Origin: Micrococcaceae bacterium Sec5.7
Lineage (GTDB): Bacteria > Actinomycetota > Actinomycetes > Actinomycetales > Micrococcaceae
DNA length: 64,000 bases
Direction: 5' to 3'
NCBI GenBank assembly: GCA_039636785.1
Contig: CP144169.1
Location: 1,550,001-1,614,000, forward strand
Shown: piece after piece, positions 1 through 9,372 of the stretch
Layout: each line of letters opens with the position of its first letter
Position numbering within the stretch: position 1 is the first letter of the stretch
The notes under the pieces: model-generated
What the model was told of the DNA's origin: nothing
Database searches by the model: none
What the model saw: the letters and a program-made list of their open reading frames with translations, nothing else
Program-made: the position numbers and the translations under genes

Positions 1-330
1 CCGGAATCACGCTGGCGCCGCACTCCCAAGGACCTTGCGGATCTTGGCCCGCTCCAGCGTGAGCTGCTGAAGTCGGCCCTCGACGCGGTGAAGCCCGGCG
101 GCGTGGTGGCATATGTGACGTGTTCGCCCCATCCCGCGGAAACGACCGCAGTGGTGAGCGATGCACTGCGCAAGCGCGATGACCTTGAATTGCTGGATGC
201 CGGCGAAGCCCTGAACAGTGTGAGCCTGACGGGCAACCTGGAGTCTGGTCACGAGCTCACGGCCCAGCTGTGGCCTCACGTGCACAGGACCGATGCCATG
301 TTCCTCGCCCTCATTCACAAGAAACGCTGA
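1..330 (+). CDS. rsmB: RsmB-type 16S rRNA m5C methyltransferase, C-terminal part
   Basis: The reading frame is open from the first base and ends at TGA 328-330, so only the last 109 residues are present and the start lies outside the window. The motif YVTCSPHPAET (about residues 39-49 of the fragment) matches the conserved TCS-H-x-x-E block near the active site of the Fmu/RsmB SAM-dependent rRNA cytosine methyltransferases. The domain ends with the usual LWPHVHRTDAMFLALIHK strand-loop. The product would methylate 16S rRNA in the cytoplasm. rpe follows after 63 nt on the same strand, as is common in actinobacteria. The family is clear; the choice of RsmB over another Fmu paralogue is inferred from the neighbour. 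Confidence 0.85.
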   Translation, partial: PESRWRRTPKDLADLGPLQRELLKSALDAVKPGGVVAYVTCSPHPAETTAVVSDALRKRDDLELLDAGEALNSVSLTGNLESGHELTAQLWPHVHRTDAMFLALIHKKR

Positions 331-393
331 TCGAAAGGAACGCTGGTCCAAGAGAAGCCCTGATCCAGCGGAATCGCAGCTCCACCAAAAAAC

Positions 394-1074
394 ATGAAAG
401 GTCCAGATATGCCGCAGTGCTGCATCAACCCGAGCATCCTCTCCGCCGACTTCGTGAACCTCCAGGCTGAGCTACAGAGGATCAGCAACGCCGACGCGGT
501 GCACGTGGATGTAATGGACAACCACTTTGTTCCCAATCTGACGATCGGTCTGCCGGTGGTCCAGCGGATTCAGGCTGTCAGCCCGGTGCCGGTCGACGCG
601 CACCTGATGATAGCAGATGCCGACCGCTGGGCACCCGCATACGCAGATGCAGGCATTGCCTCGGTGACCTTTCACGCCGAGGCTTCCATTGCGCCGGTAA
701 AACTGGCACGCGAGCTCCGCGCCCGAGGGTCCAAAGCAGGAATGGCGTTGCGGCCGGGCACCGCCGTTGAGCCGTACCTGGACATGCTCTCCGAGCTGGA
801 CATGCTATTGATCATGACCGTGGAACCGGGCTTCGGGGGCCAGTCGTTCCTGGACCTGACGCTGCCGAAAATCAGGCGGGCGAGGGCAGCGATCGACGGG
901 TCGGGGATCGGAGTGGCGCTGCAGGTGGACGGCGGCATCACGGAAGAGACCATTCTCCGGGCAGCCGAAGCCGGAGCTAACGTCTTTGTCGCGGGATCTG
1001 CGGTGTACGGCGTCGACGATCCGGCGGCAGCGATTGAACGCCTGCGGCAGGCAGGCAGCCAGCAGGGCCGCTAG
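394..1074 (+). CDS. rpe: Ribulose-phosphate 3-epimerase
   Basis: This 226-residue protein interconverts D-ribulose 5-phosphate and D-xylulose 5-phosphate in the pentose phosphate pathway. It shows the family landmarks of the TIM barrel: [10 protein letters not shown] (11-20), [12 protein letters not shown] (37-48) with a metal/catalytic aspartate, DAHLMI (68-73), VEPGFGGQ (143-150) and the phosphate-binding VDGG (178-181). Length is normal for the family. ATG 394 is in frame with ATG 409, and the shorter start (MPQCCINPS) fits the family N-terminus equally well. It sits directly before the FMN riboswitch and riboflavin genes. Ribulose 5-phosphate is also the substrate of RibB, so the position is metabolically sensible. 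Confidence 0.95.
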   Translation: MKGPDMPQCCINPSILSADFVNLQAELQRISNADAVHVDVMDNHFVPNLTIGLPVVQRIQAVSPVPVDAHLMIADADRWAPAYADAGIASVTFHAEASIAPVKLARELRARGSKAGMALRPGTAVEPYLDMLSELDMLLIMTVEPGFGGQSFLDLTLPKIRRARAAIDGSGIGVALQVDGGITEETILRAAEAGANVFVAGSAVYGVDDPAAAIERLRQAGSQQGR

Positions 1075-1178
1075 CTGGCAGAACCACGTCACCGAGGCGA
1101 AAGTTACGGAAGTACTCGCCGGAGCGCCGGGAATAGTCTGACCAGGCAGTGGGTTGTGTCAGAATAGCAACACACAAT

Positions 1179-1328
1179 ACGTGCTCCGGGGTCGGTGTAA
1201 GTCCGAACCGGCGGTTATAGTCCGCGACCCGCAAGCCGGTGCTTTCCCTCCCAGGAAAGGACCCGGCGAACGGTTGAACCGGTGGAATTCCGGTACCGAC
1301 AGTTAAAGTCTGGATGAGAGAAGCACGT
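1179..1328 (+). promoter_or_regulatory. FMN riboswitch (RFN element)
   Basis: The segment starts with ACGTGCTCCGGGGTCGGTG and closes with GGATGAGAGAAGCACGT, so the P1 helix pairs ACGTGC with GCACGT. Between them lie the conserved RFN blocks GTCCGAACCGGCGG, GTCCGCGACCCGC, CCGGTGGAATTCCGGTACCGACAG and AAAGTCTGGATGAGAGAAG. This arrangement is diagnostic of the FMN-binding aptamer. It lies about 100 nt upstream of the riboflavin importer and ribDEBAH, which are all on the same strand. The likely effect is lowered expression of uptake and synthesis genes when FMN is high; whether it acts on transcription or translation cannot be settled by reading. Confidence 0.96.
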
Positions 1329-1339
1329 ACAGCTATACC

Positions 1340-1361
1340 TGCGGTGTCTGTAGACGCCGCA
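1340..1361 (+). promoter_or_regulatory. Hairpin in riboswitch expression platform
   Basis: TGCGGTGTCT and AGACGCCGCA can pair over about nine or ten base pairs (one G-U) just downstream of the FMN aptamer and 65 nt before the ATG at 1426. No T-run follows, so a simple intrinsic terminator is not supported. It may be an anti-sequestor or an ordinary leader stem. Confidence 0.4.
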
Positions 1362-1425
1362 GCATTGCGCTGTCGTATACCCCCGGAGCCATCGCGGTTC
1401 TTGAGGGAAGGAACGACACACGCAC

Positions 1426-2139
1426 ATGGACTTTCTGCGATGGCTCTTCGAAGCACAGATCCCGGTTGGTGGGTCTGCGCTTATTCTTCGCGAAGTGCTT
1501 GGAAATATTTTCGGCCTGGCAAGTGCCGTGGGCGGCATGCGCCGCAGGGTCTGGGCCTGGCCGGTGGGCATCGCCGGCAATCTTCTGCTCCTGACAGTCT
1601 TCCTTGGCAACGTCTTCGGCTCGGCAACCCCGGCAACCCTCTGGGGTCAGGCCGGCCGCCAGGTCATGTTTATCGCGGTCGCTCTGTACGGCTGGCACCG
1701 CTGGCAGCAAAGCCGGGACTCCGCCGGATCCTCCACCGCCATCGCGCCGCGCTGGGCGAGCAACAGCACCAGGCTGGTTCTTGTCCTCGCGTTGGTGGCC
1801 GGAACAGCCGCACTGACGCCGCTCTTTGATTCACTGGGATCCTACCCGCCGGTATGGGCCGACGCCTGGACGTTCATGGGATCGCTACTCGCCACATACG
1901 GCATGGCACGCGGCTGGACGGAATTCTGGCTCGTCTGGGTGGCCGTGGACATTGTGGGAGTGCCGCTGCTGTTCAGCGCCGGCTACTACGCAAGTGCCTT
2001 GATGTACCTCTTCTACGGCTTCTTCACGCTGACCGGGTTCTTTGTCTGGTGGCGGGCCTCGAAGAACAACGGCACCGCAACAGCGGAAAACCCTGTGACC
2101 GTGGAAACGGCTTTCCCGGATCCGGCGGTGACCCAGTGA
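1426..2139 (+). CDS. PnuC-fold riboflavin importer (PnuX/RibM type)
   Basis: A 237-residue very hydrophobic protein with about seven predicted membrane spans and the PnuC-family segment GNIFGLASAVGGMRRRVWAWPVGI (about 26-49) followed by GQAGRQVMFIAVALYGWHRW. PnuC-fold proteins carry nicotinamide riboside, but members placed behind FMN riboswitches in actinobacteria (PnuX, RibM) move riboflavin. Here the gene is the first one after the RFN element and overlaps ribD by 4 nt, so riboflavin uptake is the best call. It sits in the cytoplasmic membrane and probably works by facilitated diffusion driven by flavin phosphorylation. Substrate is inferred from context rather than from residues. The C-terminal 25 residues are polar and probably cytoplasmic. 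Confidence 0.88.
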   Translation: MDFLRWLFEAQIPVGGSALILREVLGNIFGLASAVGGMRRRVWAWPVGIAGNLLLLTVFLGNVFGSATPATLWGQAGRQVMFIAVALYGWHRWQQSRDSAGSSTAIAPRWASNSTRLVLVLALVAGTAALTPLFDSLGSYPPVWADAWTFMGSLLATYGMARGWTEFWLVWVAVDIVGVPLLFSAGYYASALMYLFYGFFTLTGFFVWWRASKNNGTATAENPVTVETAFPDPAVTQ

Positions 2140-3287
2140 CAGAAATACCAGAGGAAACGTTCAGCCCGGCCGAAGTAGCCGCGATGGATGCCGCGCTCGA
2201 AGCGGCCCTGCTGGGGCCGCGCGGTGCAAACCCCCTGGTGGGGGCCGCCGTCGTAAGTCTCGATGGCCGGCATCTGGTGACGGGCTATCACCGCGGCGCG
2301 GGTACCGCCCATGCCGAAGCCGATGCCATCGCGCAGGCACGGATCGGCGGAGTGGACGTGGCCGGAGCAACCATGGTGGTCACCCTGGAGCCTTGTAATC
2401 ACTGCGGACGCACCGGCCCCTGCGCTCAGGCAATCATCGACGCCGGGATCGCCAATGTTGTTTATGCCGTTGACGACCCACATGATCCTGCGGCAGGAGG
2501 GGCCGCAACCCTCCGCGCCGCAGGAGTCAAGGTGCGGAGCGGGCTGGCGGCTGACCGTGCGCGTGTGCTGAACCGCCAATGGTTCCAGTCCGTTGATAGT
2601 AAGCGGCCGTTTGTGACGCTCCACATCGCCCAGACCCTGGACAGCCGCATAGCGGCCGAGGACGGGACCAGCCAATGGATTTCGAGCCCGGAATCGCTCG
2701 CGGACAATCACGCCCTCCGCGGCAGGATCGACGCCATTCTCGTCGGCACGCAGACTGTGCTCGTGGACAATCCGCGGCTCACAGCGCGGGGTGCATCCGG
2801 GGAAGCCGCCGGTAAACAGCCGCTGCGTGCCGTGATGGGCCTCCGCGAAATTCCGGCTGATGCAGCCATACACGGCGACGACGGCCGGATCCTCCACCTG
2901 CCCACCCGCGATCCGCACGAGGCTTTGGCGTTGCTGTTCTCCGCCGGGGTACGGCATGTCATGGTGGAAGGCGGCTCCAGGATCCTTAGTTCGTTCCTCG
3001 CAGCCGGACTGGTGGATGAGCTCATTGTGTATCTTGCACCCACCCTGCTTGGCTCCGGAACCCCTGCGCTGAATGGCCTGGGCATCACCACCCTGGAACA
3101 CTCCCAGCGATGGGAATGGGATCCGGCCTCCGGGGGCGCCGTCCAGGCATTGGGCCGGGACCTGCGGCTGCATCTGCGCCCTGAGCCGGCTGATGCCCAC
3201 GCCACAAAGCCAAGCACGCCAGACACAACGTCATTTGATTCAATACAGTCCCGCACAGCGGCGGGCACAGCCATGGGAGGCCACTGA
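2136..3287 (+). CDS. ribD: Bifunctional riboflavin deaminase/reductase
   Basis: The 383-residue product catalyses two steps of riboflavin synthesis: deamination of the pyrimidine from GTP cyclohydrolase II and reduction of its ribosyl side chain. The N-terminal deaminase carries HAE (59-61) and PCNHCGRTGPC (86-96), the zinc and catalytic residues of the CDA fold. From about residue 155 the RibD_C reductase follows (RPFVTLHIAQTLDSRIA, then VEGGSRILSSFL). GTG 2136 overlaps the importer stop as GTGA. The frame is open upstream to 1854, but an earlier start would run deep into the importer gene. The last 25 residues after DLRLHLRPEP are low in complexity. Confidence 0.95.
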   Translation: MTEIPEETFSPAEVAAMDAALEAALLGPRGANPLVGAAVVSLDGRHLVTGYHRGAGTAHAEADAIAQARIGGVDVAGATMVVTLEPCNHCGRTGPCAQAIIDAGIANVVYAVDDPHDPAAGGAATLRAAGVKVRSGLAADRARVLNRQWFQSVDSKRPFVTLHIAQTLDSRIAAEDGTSQWISSPESLADNHALRGRIDAILVGTQTVLVDNPRLTARGASGEAAGKQPLRAVMGLREIPADAAIHGDDGRILHLPTRDPHEALALLFSAGVRHVMVEGGSRILSSFLAAGLVDELIVYLAPTLLGSGTPALNGLGITTLEHSQRWEWDPASGGAVQALGRDLRLHLRPEPADAHATKPSTPDTTSFDSIQSRTAAGTAMGGH

Positions 3288-3952
3288 TGTTTACCGGAAT
3301 TATTGCCGAGCAGGGACAAGTCCTGTCAGTCGACAGGAACGGTGACTCAAGCGCCACCGTCCGTCTCCGTGCCCCGCGCACCACGGAAGGCCTGGCACTT
3401 GGCGGCTCCATTGCCGTCAACGGCGTGTGCCTTACGGCCACGGAGATCGACGGCAAGGATTTCAGCGTGGACGTTATGGGGGAGACCCTTGTCCGCAGCA
3501 CCGTGGGCGAACTCGCGGCCGGTGACGCGGTGAATCTCGAACGCTGCGTTCCGGCCGGTGGACGCCTGGACGGTCATGTGGTCCAGGGGCATGTCGACGG
3601 CGTCGGGGAACTTCTGGAGCGCGAGGCCAAGGGTAACTGGGACCGGCTGCGGTTCGGCGTGCCGCCGCGACTGGCCCGCTATGTCGCTGAAAAAGGCTCA
3701 ATCGCGATCGACGGCGTCTCACTCACGGTCACAGCGGTCAGCCCCGCTGCGGAAACGGCCCCGTGGTTCGAAGTGGGCCTGATCCCCACCACGCTCGCCG
3801 AGACCGGACTCGGGGCAAAGTCAGCAGGCAGCAGGGTGAATCTGGAGGTGGATGTGCTCGCCAAATACACCGAGCGGTTGCTGTCCTTTACCAGCGGGAT
3901 TTCCGGCGGGACAGCGGCTGGCGGCGCTTCGGCCGCAGGGGACGCCCAGTGA
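3287..3952 (+). CDS. ribE: Riboflavin synthase, alpha chain
   Basis: Starts with [10 protein letters not shown], the signature N-terminus of riboflavin synthase, and has two tandem lumazine-binding barrels (about 1-97 and 98-200), each with a GDAVNLE- or GSRVNLE-type strand. The trimeric enzyme dismutates two 6,7-dimethyl-8-ribityllumazine molecules to riboflavin. The 221-residue length is normal, with a glycine/alanine-rich tail after residue 200. ATG 3287 overlaps the ribD stop by one base, so translational coupling is likely. Also called ribC in some actinobacteria. Confidence 0.95.
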   Translation: MFTGIIAEQGQVLSVDRNGDSSATVRLRAPRTTEGLALGGSIAVNGVCLTATEIDGKDFSVDVMGETLVRSTVGELAAGDAVNLERCVPAGGRLDGHVVQGHVDGVGELLEREAKGNWDRLRFGVPPRLARYVAEKGSIAIDGVSLTVTAVSPAAETAPWFEVGLIPTTLAETGLGAKSAGSRVNLEVDVLAKYTERLLSFTSGISGGTAAGGASAAGDAQ

Positions 3953-4658
3953 GCGGCGCAGCCCGGCTGGATCCGGCGCAGCAGGATGCGGCCAAGCTCG
4001 ATCCGATCGAGGACGCCGTGCGGGCCATGGCCGCCGGCCGGCCGGTCCTGGTGGTGGACAACGAGGACCGGGAAAACGAAGGCGACATCATTTTTGCAGC
4101 CCAGCATGCCACCCCTGCCCTCATGGGCTGGACCATCAGGTACAGTTCCGGTGTGATTTGCGTTCCCCTGGACGGCGCCCGCGCCGATGCCCTGGCATTG
4201 CCACCGATGGTTCAAGTAAACCAGGACGCCAAGGGCACTGCCTATACGGTTTCCTGCGACGCTGCCGTGGGTGTCAGTACCGGAATATCCGCCACGGACC
4301 GTGCACTGACAGCCCGCATCCTCGCGGATCCCGGCAGCGGGCCCGCATCCGTCACCCGGCCCGGGCATATTTTCCCGCTGCGGGCCGTTAACGGAGGAGT
4401 GCGTGAACGCCCCGGCCACACCGAAGCGGCCGTGGACCTTTGCCGGCTCGCCGGCCTTGAGCCAGTGGGCGTGATTGCAGAGCTGGTGTACGACGATGGT
4501 GAAATGATGCGACTGGACGGATTGCGCCGTTTTGCTGCAGAGCATGACTGCCCCCTGATCTCGATTGAGGACCTGGTGGTACATCTGGAAACCAGTGCCC
4601 GGCAGTCCGCGCAGCCGGGCAGCCCGGCAGCTGGTCCAGAAGGAGTAGAGGAGAAACG

Positions 4659-4662
<4 letters not shown>
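3949..4662 (+). CDS. ribB: 3,4-dihydroxy-2-butanone 4-phosphate synthase (stand-alone)
   Basis: This 237-residue protein makes the four-carbon unit of riboflavin from ribulose 5-phosphate. The acidic loop [11 protein letters not shown] (37-47) supplies metal ligands, and RPGHIFPLR (137-145) with H157-T-E form the rest of the active site. After about residue 215 there is only a short polar tail (about 20 residues), ending in a TGA that overlaps the ribA start as ATGA. In many actinobacteria RibB and RibA are one polypeptide; here the domains are separated exactly at the linker. GTG 3949 overlaps the ribE stop by 4 nt. The tail could be the relic of a fusion linker. Confidence 0.93.
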
Positions 4663-5883
<1,221 letters not shown>

Positions 5884-6019
5884 CAGTGCAACCAGCATTG
5901 AAGCCGGCAACCCAGCCAGTTCAGCCCGACCGGAACAACATGTGTGTTCGCTCACATGGGGGCCGTCATGCAGCGGGCGGACAGGCGCCCTCCGGCCGCG
6001 AGCAAGTAGGCTGGAGGGC

Positions 6020-6283
6020 GTGAAGAATTTCGAGACGCTGTTCGCTGAACTGAGTGAGAAAGCGGCCACCCGTCCGGCAGGCTCCCGCACCGTCGCTGAA
6101 TTGGAGTCCGGAGTCCACGGCATCGGCAAGAAGGTCGTGGAGGAAGCAGCCGAAGTATGGATGGCTGCGGAGTATGAATCCGATGAAGCCGCTGCGGAGG
6201 AAATCTCCCAGCTGCTGTACCACCTGCAGGTCCTGATGCTCGCCAAAGGACTCACCCTGGAAGACGTCTACAAGCATCTCTAG
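6020..6283 (+). CDS. hisE: Phosphoribosyl-ATP pyrophosphatase
   Basis: An 87-residue all-alpha NTP-pyrophosphatase performing the second step of histidine synthesis. The helix [18 protein letters not shown] carries the paired glutamates that bind magnesium, and [18 protein letters not shown] is the matching C-terminal helix. The GTG start is chosen because family members begin [11 protein letters not shown]; the frame stays open far upstream but that part is not protein-like for this family. GGAGGG lies only a couple of bases before the GTG, an unusually short spacing. hisG follows after 109 nt. Confidence 0.93.
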   Translation: MKNFETLFAELSEKAATRPAGSRTVAELESGVHGIGKKVVEEAAEVWMAAEYESDEAAAEEISQLLYHLQVLMLAKGLTLEDVYKHL

Positions 6284-6392
6284 CCACGACCGCACCTGTT
6301 CCCGCCGAAGAAATCCGGCGCCCGGAACTGCAGGTGCAATGCGTGGCCCGATTGCCTGATCCATAGACTTCCCAACCTAGAAGGACTTTTCC

Positions 6393-7235
6393 ATGCTGCG
6401 AGTAGCCGTACCCAATAAGGGATCCCTGTCCGAAGCCGCCTCCGCCATGCTGTCCGAGGCCGGCTACCGACAGCGCCGCGACACCCGCGAGCTGGTGATG
6501 GTGGACCCGGACAATGACATCGAATTCTTCTTTCTGCGGCCCCGTGACATCGCCGTCTACGTCGGGCAGGGAACGCTCGACGTCGGCATCACCGGCCGCG
6601 ATCTGCTGCTGGACGCGCAGGTGGAGGCGGAGGAACTGTTGCCGCTCGGTTTTGCGGCGTCGACGTTCCGTTTCGCCGGCCCCGTAGGTGACTTCACGGG
6701 CGTCGAACAGCTTGAAGGAAAGCGCCTGGCCACGAGTTACGACGGTCTCCTTCGCGACTACCTCGCGGAACGGGGCATCAGCGCCAAGGTGGTCCGGCTG
6801 GACGGCGCCGTGGAGTCCTCGGTCCGGCTGGGCGTCGCGGACGCGATTGCCGACGTCGTTGAAACCGGCAATACCCTCAAGGCCGCCGGCATGGAGATCT
6901 TCGGTGATCCGATCCTCCGTTCGGAGTCCGTGCTCATCGGGCGCAAGGGCGAACGGAATCCTGCAGCCGAGGTTCTCATCCGTCGGCTGCAGGGCGTCCT
7001 GGTGGCACGACAGTATGTCCTGATGGACTACGACATCCGCAAGGAACTCGTGGAGCAGGGTGCCGCCCTGACCCCCGGCCTGGAGTCTCCCACGATATCG
7101 CCGCTGCGTGATTCCGACTGGGTTGCCGTCCGATCCATGGTGCCCAAAAAGGAAACCAACCGGATCATGGACGAGCTGTACGACCTCGGTGCCCGCGCCA
7201 TTCTGGTCAGCAGCATCCACGCCTGCCGCATCTAA
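6393..7235 (+). CDS. hisG: ATP phosphoribosyltransferase (long form)
   Basis: Catalyses the committed step of histidine synthesis, joining ATP and PRPP. The protein starts [16 protein letters not shown], has the periplasmic-binding-protein-like fold halves ([27 protein letters not shown]), and at 280 residues includes the C-terminal ACT-like domain used for histidine feedback inhibition, unlike the HisZ-dependent short form. AGAAGGAC is placed 8-10 nt before the ATG. It acts with hisE upstream and hisF downstream; hisH and hisA/priA are not in this window. Confidence 0.96.
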   Translation: MLRVAVPNKGSLSEAASAMLSEAGYRQRRDTRELVMVDPDNDIEFFFLRPRDIAVYVGQGTLDVGITGRDLLLDAQVEAEELLPLGFAASTFRFAGPVGDFTGVEQLEGKRLATSYDGLLRDYLAERGISAKVVRLDGAVESSVRLGVADAIADVVETGNTLKAAGMEIFGDPILRSESVLIGRKGERNPAAEVLIRRLQGVLVARQYVLMDYDIRKELVEQGAALTPGLESPTISPLRDSDWVAVRSMVPKKETNRIMDELYDLGARAILVSSIHACRI

Positions 7236-7279
7236 GCCACGCTCCCACTCAAGTAGTCACCGCCAATTCAGGAGAAGTC

Positions 7280-8056
7280 ATGGCTGTAGCCGTACGCGTC
7301 ATTCCGTGCCTGGACGTAGATGCCGGCCGTGTGGTCAAAGGCATCAACTTCGAAGGACTCCGCGACGCCGGGGACCCCGTTGAACTCGCGCACCGGTACG
7401 ACAACGCCGGCGCGGACGAGCTGACGTTCCTGGACGTGACGGCTTCCTCGGGAAACAGGGAAACCACCTTTGATGTTGTCCGTAGGACCGCGGAGGAAAT
7501 CTTCATCCCGCTTACCGTGGGCGGCGGTGTCCGCGGAGTGGCTGAAGTGGACAAGTTGCTGCGGTTCGGCGCGGATAAGGCGTCCATCAACACGGCTGCC
7601 GTGGCCAGGCCTGGCGTCATCGACGAGATCACGCGCCACTTCGGATCCCAGGTCCTGGTGTTGTCCGTTGATGCCCGCCGCACCCGCCCCGGATCCGAGC
7701 CCACGGCGTCGGGCTTTGAAGTAACCACCCACGGCGGCCGGCAGGGGACAGGCATCGACGCCATCGCCTGGGCCAGGGAAGCGGCTGACCGCGGTGTCGG
7801 TGAGATCCTGCTGAACTCGATCGACGCCGACGGCACCAAAGACGGCTTCGACCTGGAGCTGATCCGGTTGGTGCGGGCTGCCGTTCGCGTCCCGATCATT
7901 GCGTCCGGCGGTGCCGGCGAGCCAGCACACTTCCCGCCCGCCGTTGTGGCCGGTGCGGATGCGGTGCTGGCTGCCTCGATATTCCACTTCGGACCGGACA
8001 GCATGATCTCGGAGGTCAAAAACGCCATCCGCGAAGCAGGCTTCAAAGTTCGCTGA
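7280..8056 (+). CDS. hisF: Imidazole glycerol phosphate synthase, cyclase subunit
   Basis: The 258-residue (beta-alpha)8 barrel uses ammonia from HisH to form IGP and AICAR. The general acid/base aspartates are D12 in [12 protein letters not shown] and D131 in LSVDARR; phosphate loops are LTVGGGVR (79-86) and [17 protein letters not shown] precedes ATG 7280 by about 5 nt. The partner hisH is not adjacent, so it must be elsewhere. A long perfect inverted repeat follows the stop. Confidence 0.96.
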   Translation: MAVAVRVIPCLDVDAGRVVKGINFEGLRDAGDPVELAHRYDNAGADELTFLDVTASSGNRETTFDVVRRTAEEIFIPLTVGGGVRGVAEVDKLLRFGADKASINTAAVARPGVIDEITRHFGSQVLVLSVDARRTRPGSEPTASGFEVTTHGGRQGTGIDAIAWAREAADRGVGEILLNSIDADGTKDGFDLELIRLVRAAVRVPIIASGGAGEPAHFPPAVVAGADAVLAASIFHFGPDSMISEVKNAIREAGFKVR

Positions 8057-8065
8057 TATTCCCCG

Positions 8066-8126
8066 AACGCGGGGTCACTTACGGCCGGTCCAACGCAGGT
8101 TTTTGGGCCGTAAGTGACCCCGCGTT
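8066..8126. repeat. Perfect 21-bp inverted repeat between convergent genes
   Basis: Bases 8066-8086 (beginning AACGCGGGGTCACTTACG) and 8106-8126 are exact reverse complements separated by 19 nt. It sits between hisF (+) and the next gene (-), which converge. It could fold as a bidirectional terminator, although no T-run follows either arm closely, or it may be a dispersed palindromic repeat copy. Confidence 0.8.
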
Positions 8127-8131
8127 GCTGT

Positions 8132-8776
8132 CTAGAGACCGACTTCGGCTGACTGCAGCAGGGCTACGGCATCGGGCTGGCCTTCGAACGTCACCAGGGC
8201 ATGCCGTGTTCGACCGTGGGCGTGCATCAGCAGCTCACCGGGTTCCCCTACAATGGCCACCGAAACCGGAGCGCGCTTGGCCACATGCCTTGGGCCGGAG
8301 GGGCGTACCAGCACAATCCCCAGGTCAACGCCCCGGTACAGGATGGCGGCGCGCTTAATTAGTTCGTCCCACAGCGCGTCCGAATAGGCTTCGTCAAGGG
8401 CACGGGGAGCCCAGCGGTCAACGGCGCGCCTGATGTCCTCGGTGTGGACAAAGTATTCGATCAGGTTGGAGCTCTCATCCAGCGCCCTGATCTTCATCGG
8501 TGAGAGCACCGGAGGGCCGGACCTGAAGGTGTTGACGAGCTCCGTGAAGTCGTCCGCGGTCTTAAGCTTCGCTGCCAGTTTTGCGGTGGCTTTGTCCGAA
8601 GCCTTGGCCAGGCTCTTGATCACGAGCCCCAGTCGAACAGCCGCCTTCCGTTCCCGAAGGTAAAGGTGCGCAGCCAGATCCCTGGTGCGCCACCCTCGGC
8701 AGAGCGTGGGGGAGTCAGGGCCGGCCGCCAACAACGTTTCGGCCAAAAATTCTCGGGACGGATCGACGAAATGCAT
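8132..8776 (-). CDS. TIGR03085-like protein with mycothiol-dependent maleylpyruvate isomerase/DinB N-terminal fold
   Basis: The 214-residue product starts [29 protein letters not shown], followed by [13 protein letters not shown], the W-x3-DL-x2-H pattern of the DinB/MDMPI superfamily whose histidines bind metal. A later [15 protein letters not shown] segment holds the second set (H-x-E/D). Members of this family are small cytoplasmic metal-binding proteins of unknown reaction, probably linked to mycothiol. ATG 8776 is preferred; the frame continues upstream through hisI antisense, which is not credible. The gene lies divergent from hisI with about 112 nt between them. Confidence 0.75.
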   Translation of the reverse strand: MHFVDPSREFLAETLLAAGPDSPTLCRGWRTRDLAAHLYLRERKAAVRLGLVIKSLAKASDKATAKLAAKLKTADDFTELVNTFRSGPPVLSPMKIRALDESSNLIEYFVHTEDIRRAVDRWAPRALDEAYSDALWDELIKRAAILYRGVDLGIVLVRPSGPRHVAKRAPVSVAIVGEPGELLMHAHGRTRHALVTFEGQPDAVALLQSAEVGL

Positions 8777-8888
8777 CACTTGTGAAACTAGCACGAGACC
8801 GCAGGAGTTGCGCAGTGGAACCGCCGCCGATTTCGTGCTGTTCTTCACACTGATCCCCGCGCCTGGGAGAGGCACTAGACTTGATCTG

Positions 8889-9296
8889 ATGTCTGAGCAG
8901 CCCGCCCCCGCCCCCAGCTCCGGTACAGCACTGACCGGAAGCCCGCTTCCCGCCGGGGTCGCCGCCGCCCTCAAGCGTGACAGTGCCGGCCTGGTGGCGG
9001 CGATTGTGCAGCAGTTCGACACCCATGAAGTTCTCATGCTGGGCTGGATGGACGACGAGGCACTGAACCGCACCATGACCAGTGGCCGAGTCACCTTTTA
9101 CTCCCGGTCACGTCAGGAATACTGGCGCAAGGGGGACACGTCCGGCCATGTCCAGTGGGTTAAATCACTGGCAATGGACTGCGACGGCGACGCCCTCCTT
9201 GTCAGCGTCGATCAGGTGGGCGCGGCCTGCCACACCGGAACCCGGACGTGTTTCGACGGCCGGGGCATCGACATCGAAATCGGTCACGCCGGCTGA
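8889..9296 (+). CDS. hisI: Phosphoribosyl-AMP cyclohydrolase
   Basis: Third step of histidine synthesis, opening the adenine ring of PR-AMP. The 135-residue protein shows [11 protein letters not shown] (80-90), the magnesium aspartates of MDCDGD (96-101), and the zinc cysteines C98, C114 and C121 (CHTGTRTC). About 25 residues of alanine/proline-rich N-terminal extension precede the conserved domain. ATG 8889 is chosen because upstream sequence is antisense to the divergent promoter region. It is a separate gene from hisE, as usual in actinobacteria, and is followed by trpE 76 nt later. Confidence 0.95.
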   Translation: MSEQPAPAPSSGTALTGSPLPAGVAAALKRDSAGLVAAIVQQFDTHEVLMLGWMDDEALNRTMTSGRVTFYSRSRQEYWRKGDTSGHVQWVKSLAMDCDGDALLVSVDQVGAACHTGTRTCFDGRGIDIEIGHAG

Positions 9297-9372
9297 ATCC
9301 GCCCGCTGAACCGGATCCACCCTTCATTCCCAGCTTCGGGCACCACACAAGAACAGGCGGAGAACCATAGCC

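Noticed and set aside
1854..2135. Upstream extension of the ribD frame
   Set aside because: It overlaps the importer gene and does not resemble RibD; GTG 2136 gives the family N-terminus.
9297..9372. Tryptophan attenuator before trpE
   Set aside because: No short peptide with tryptophan codons and no terminator/antiterminator pair could be read.
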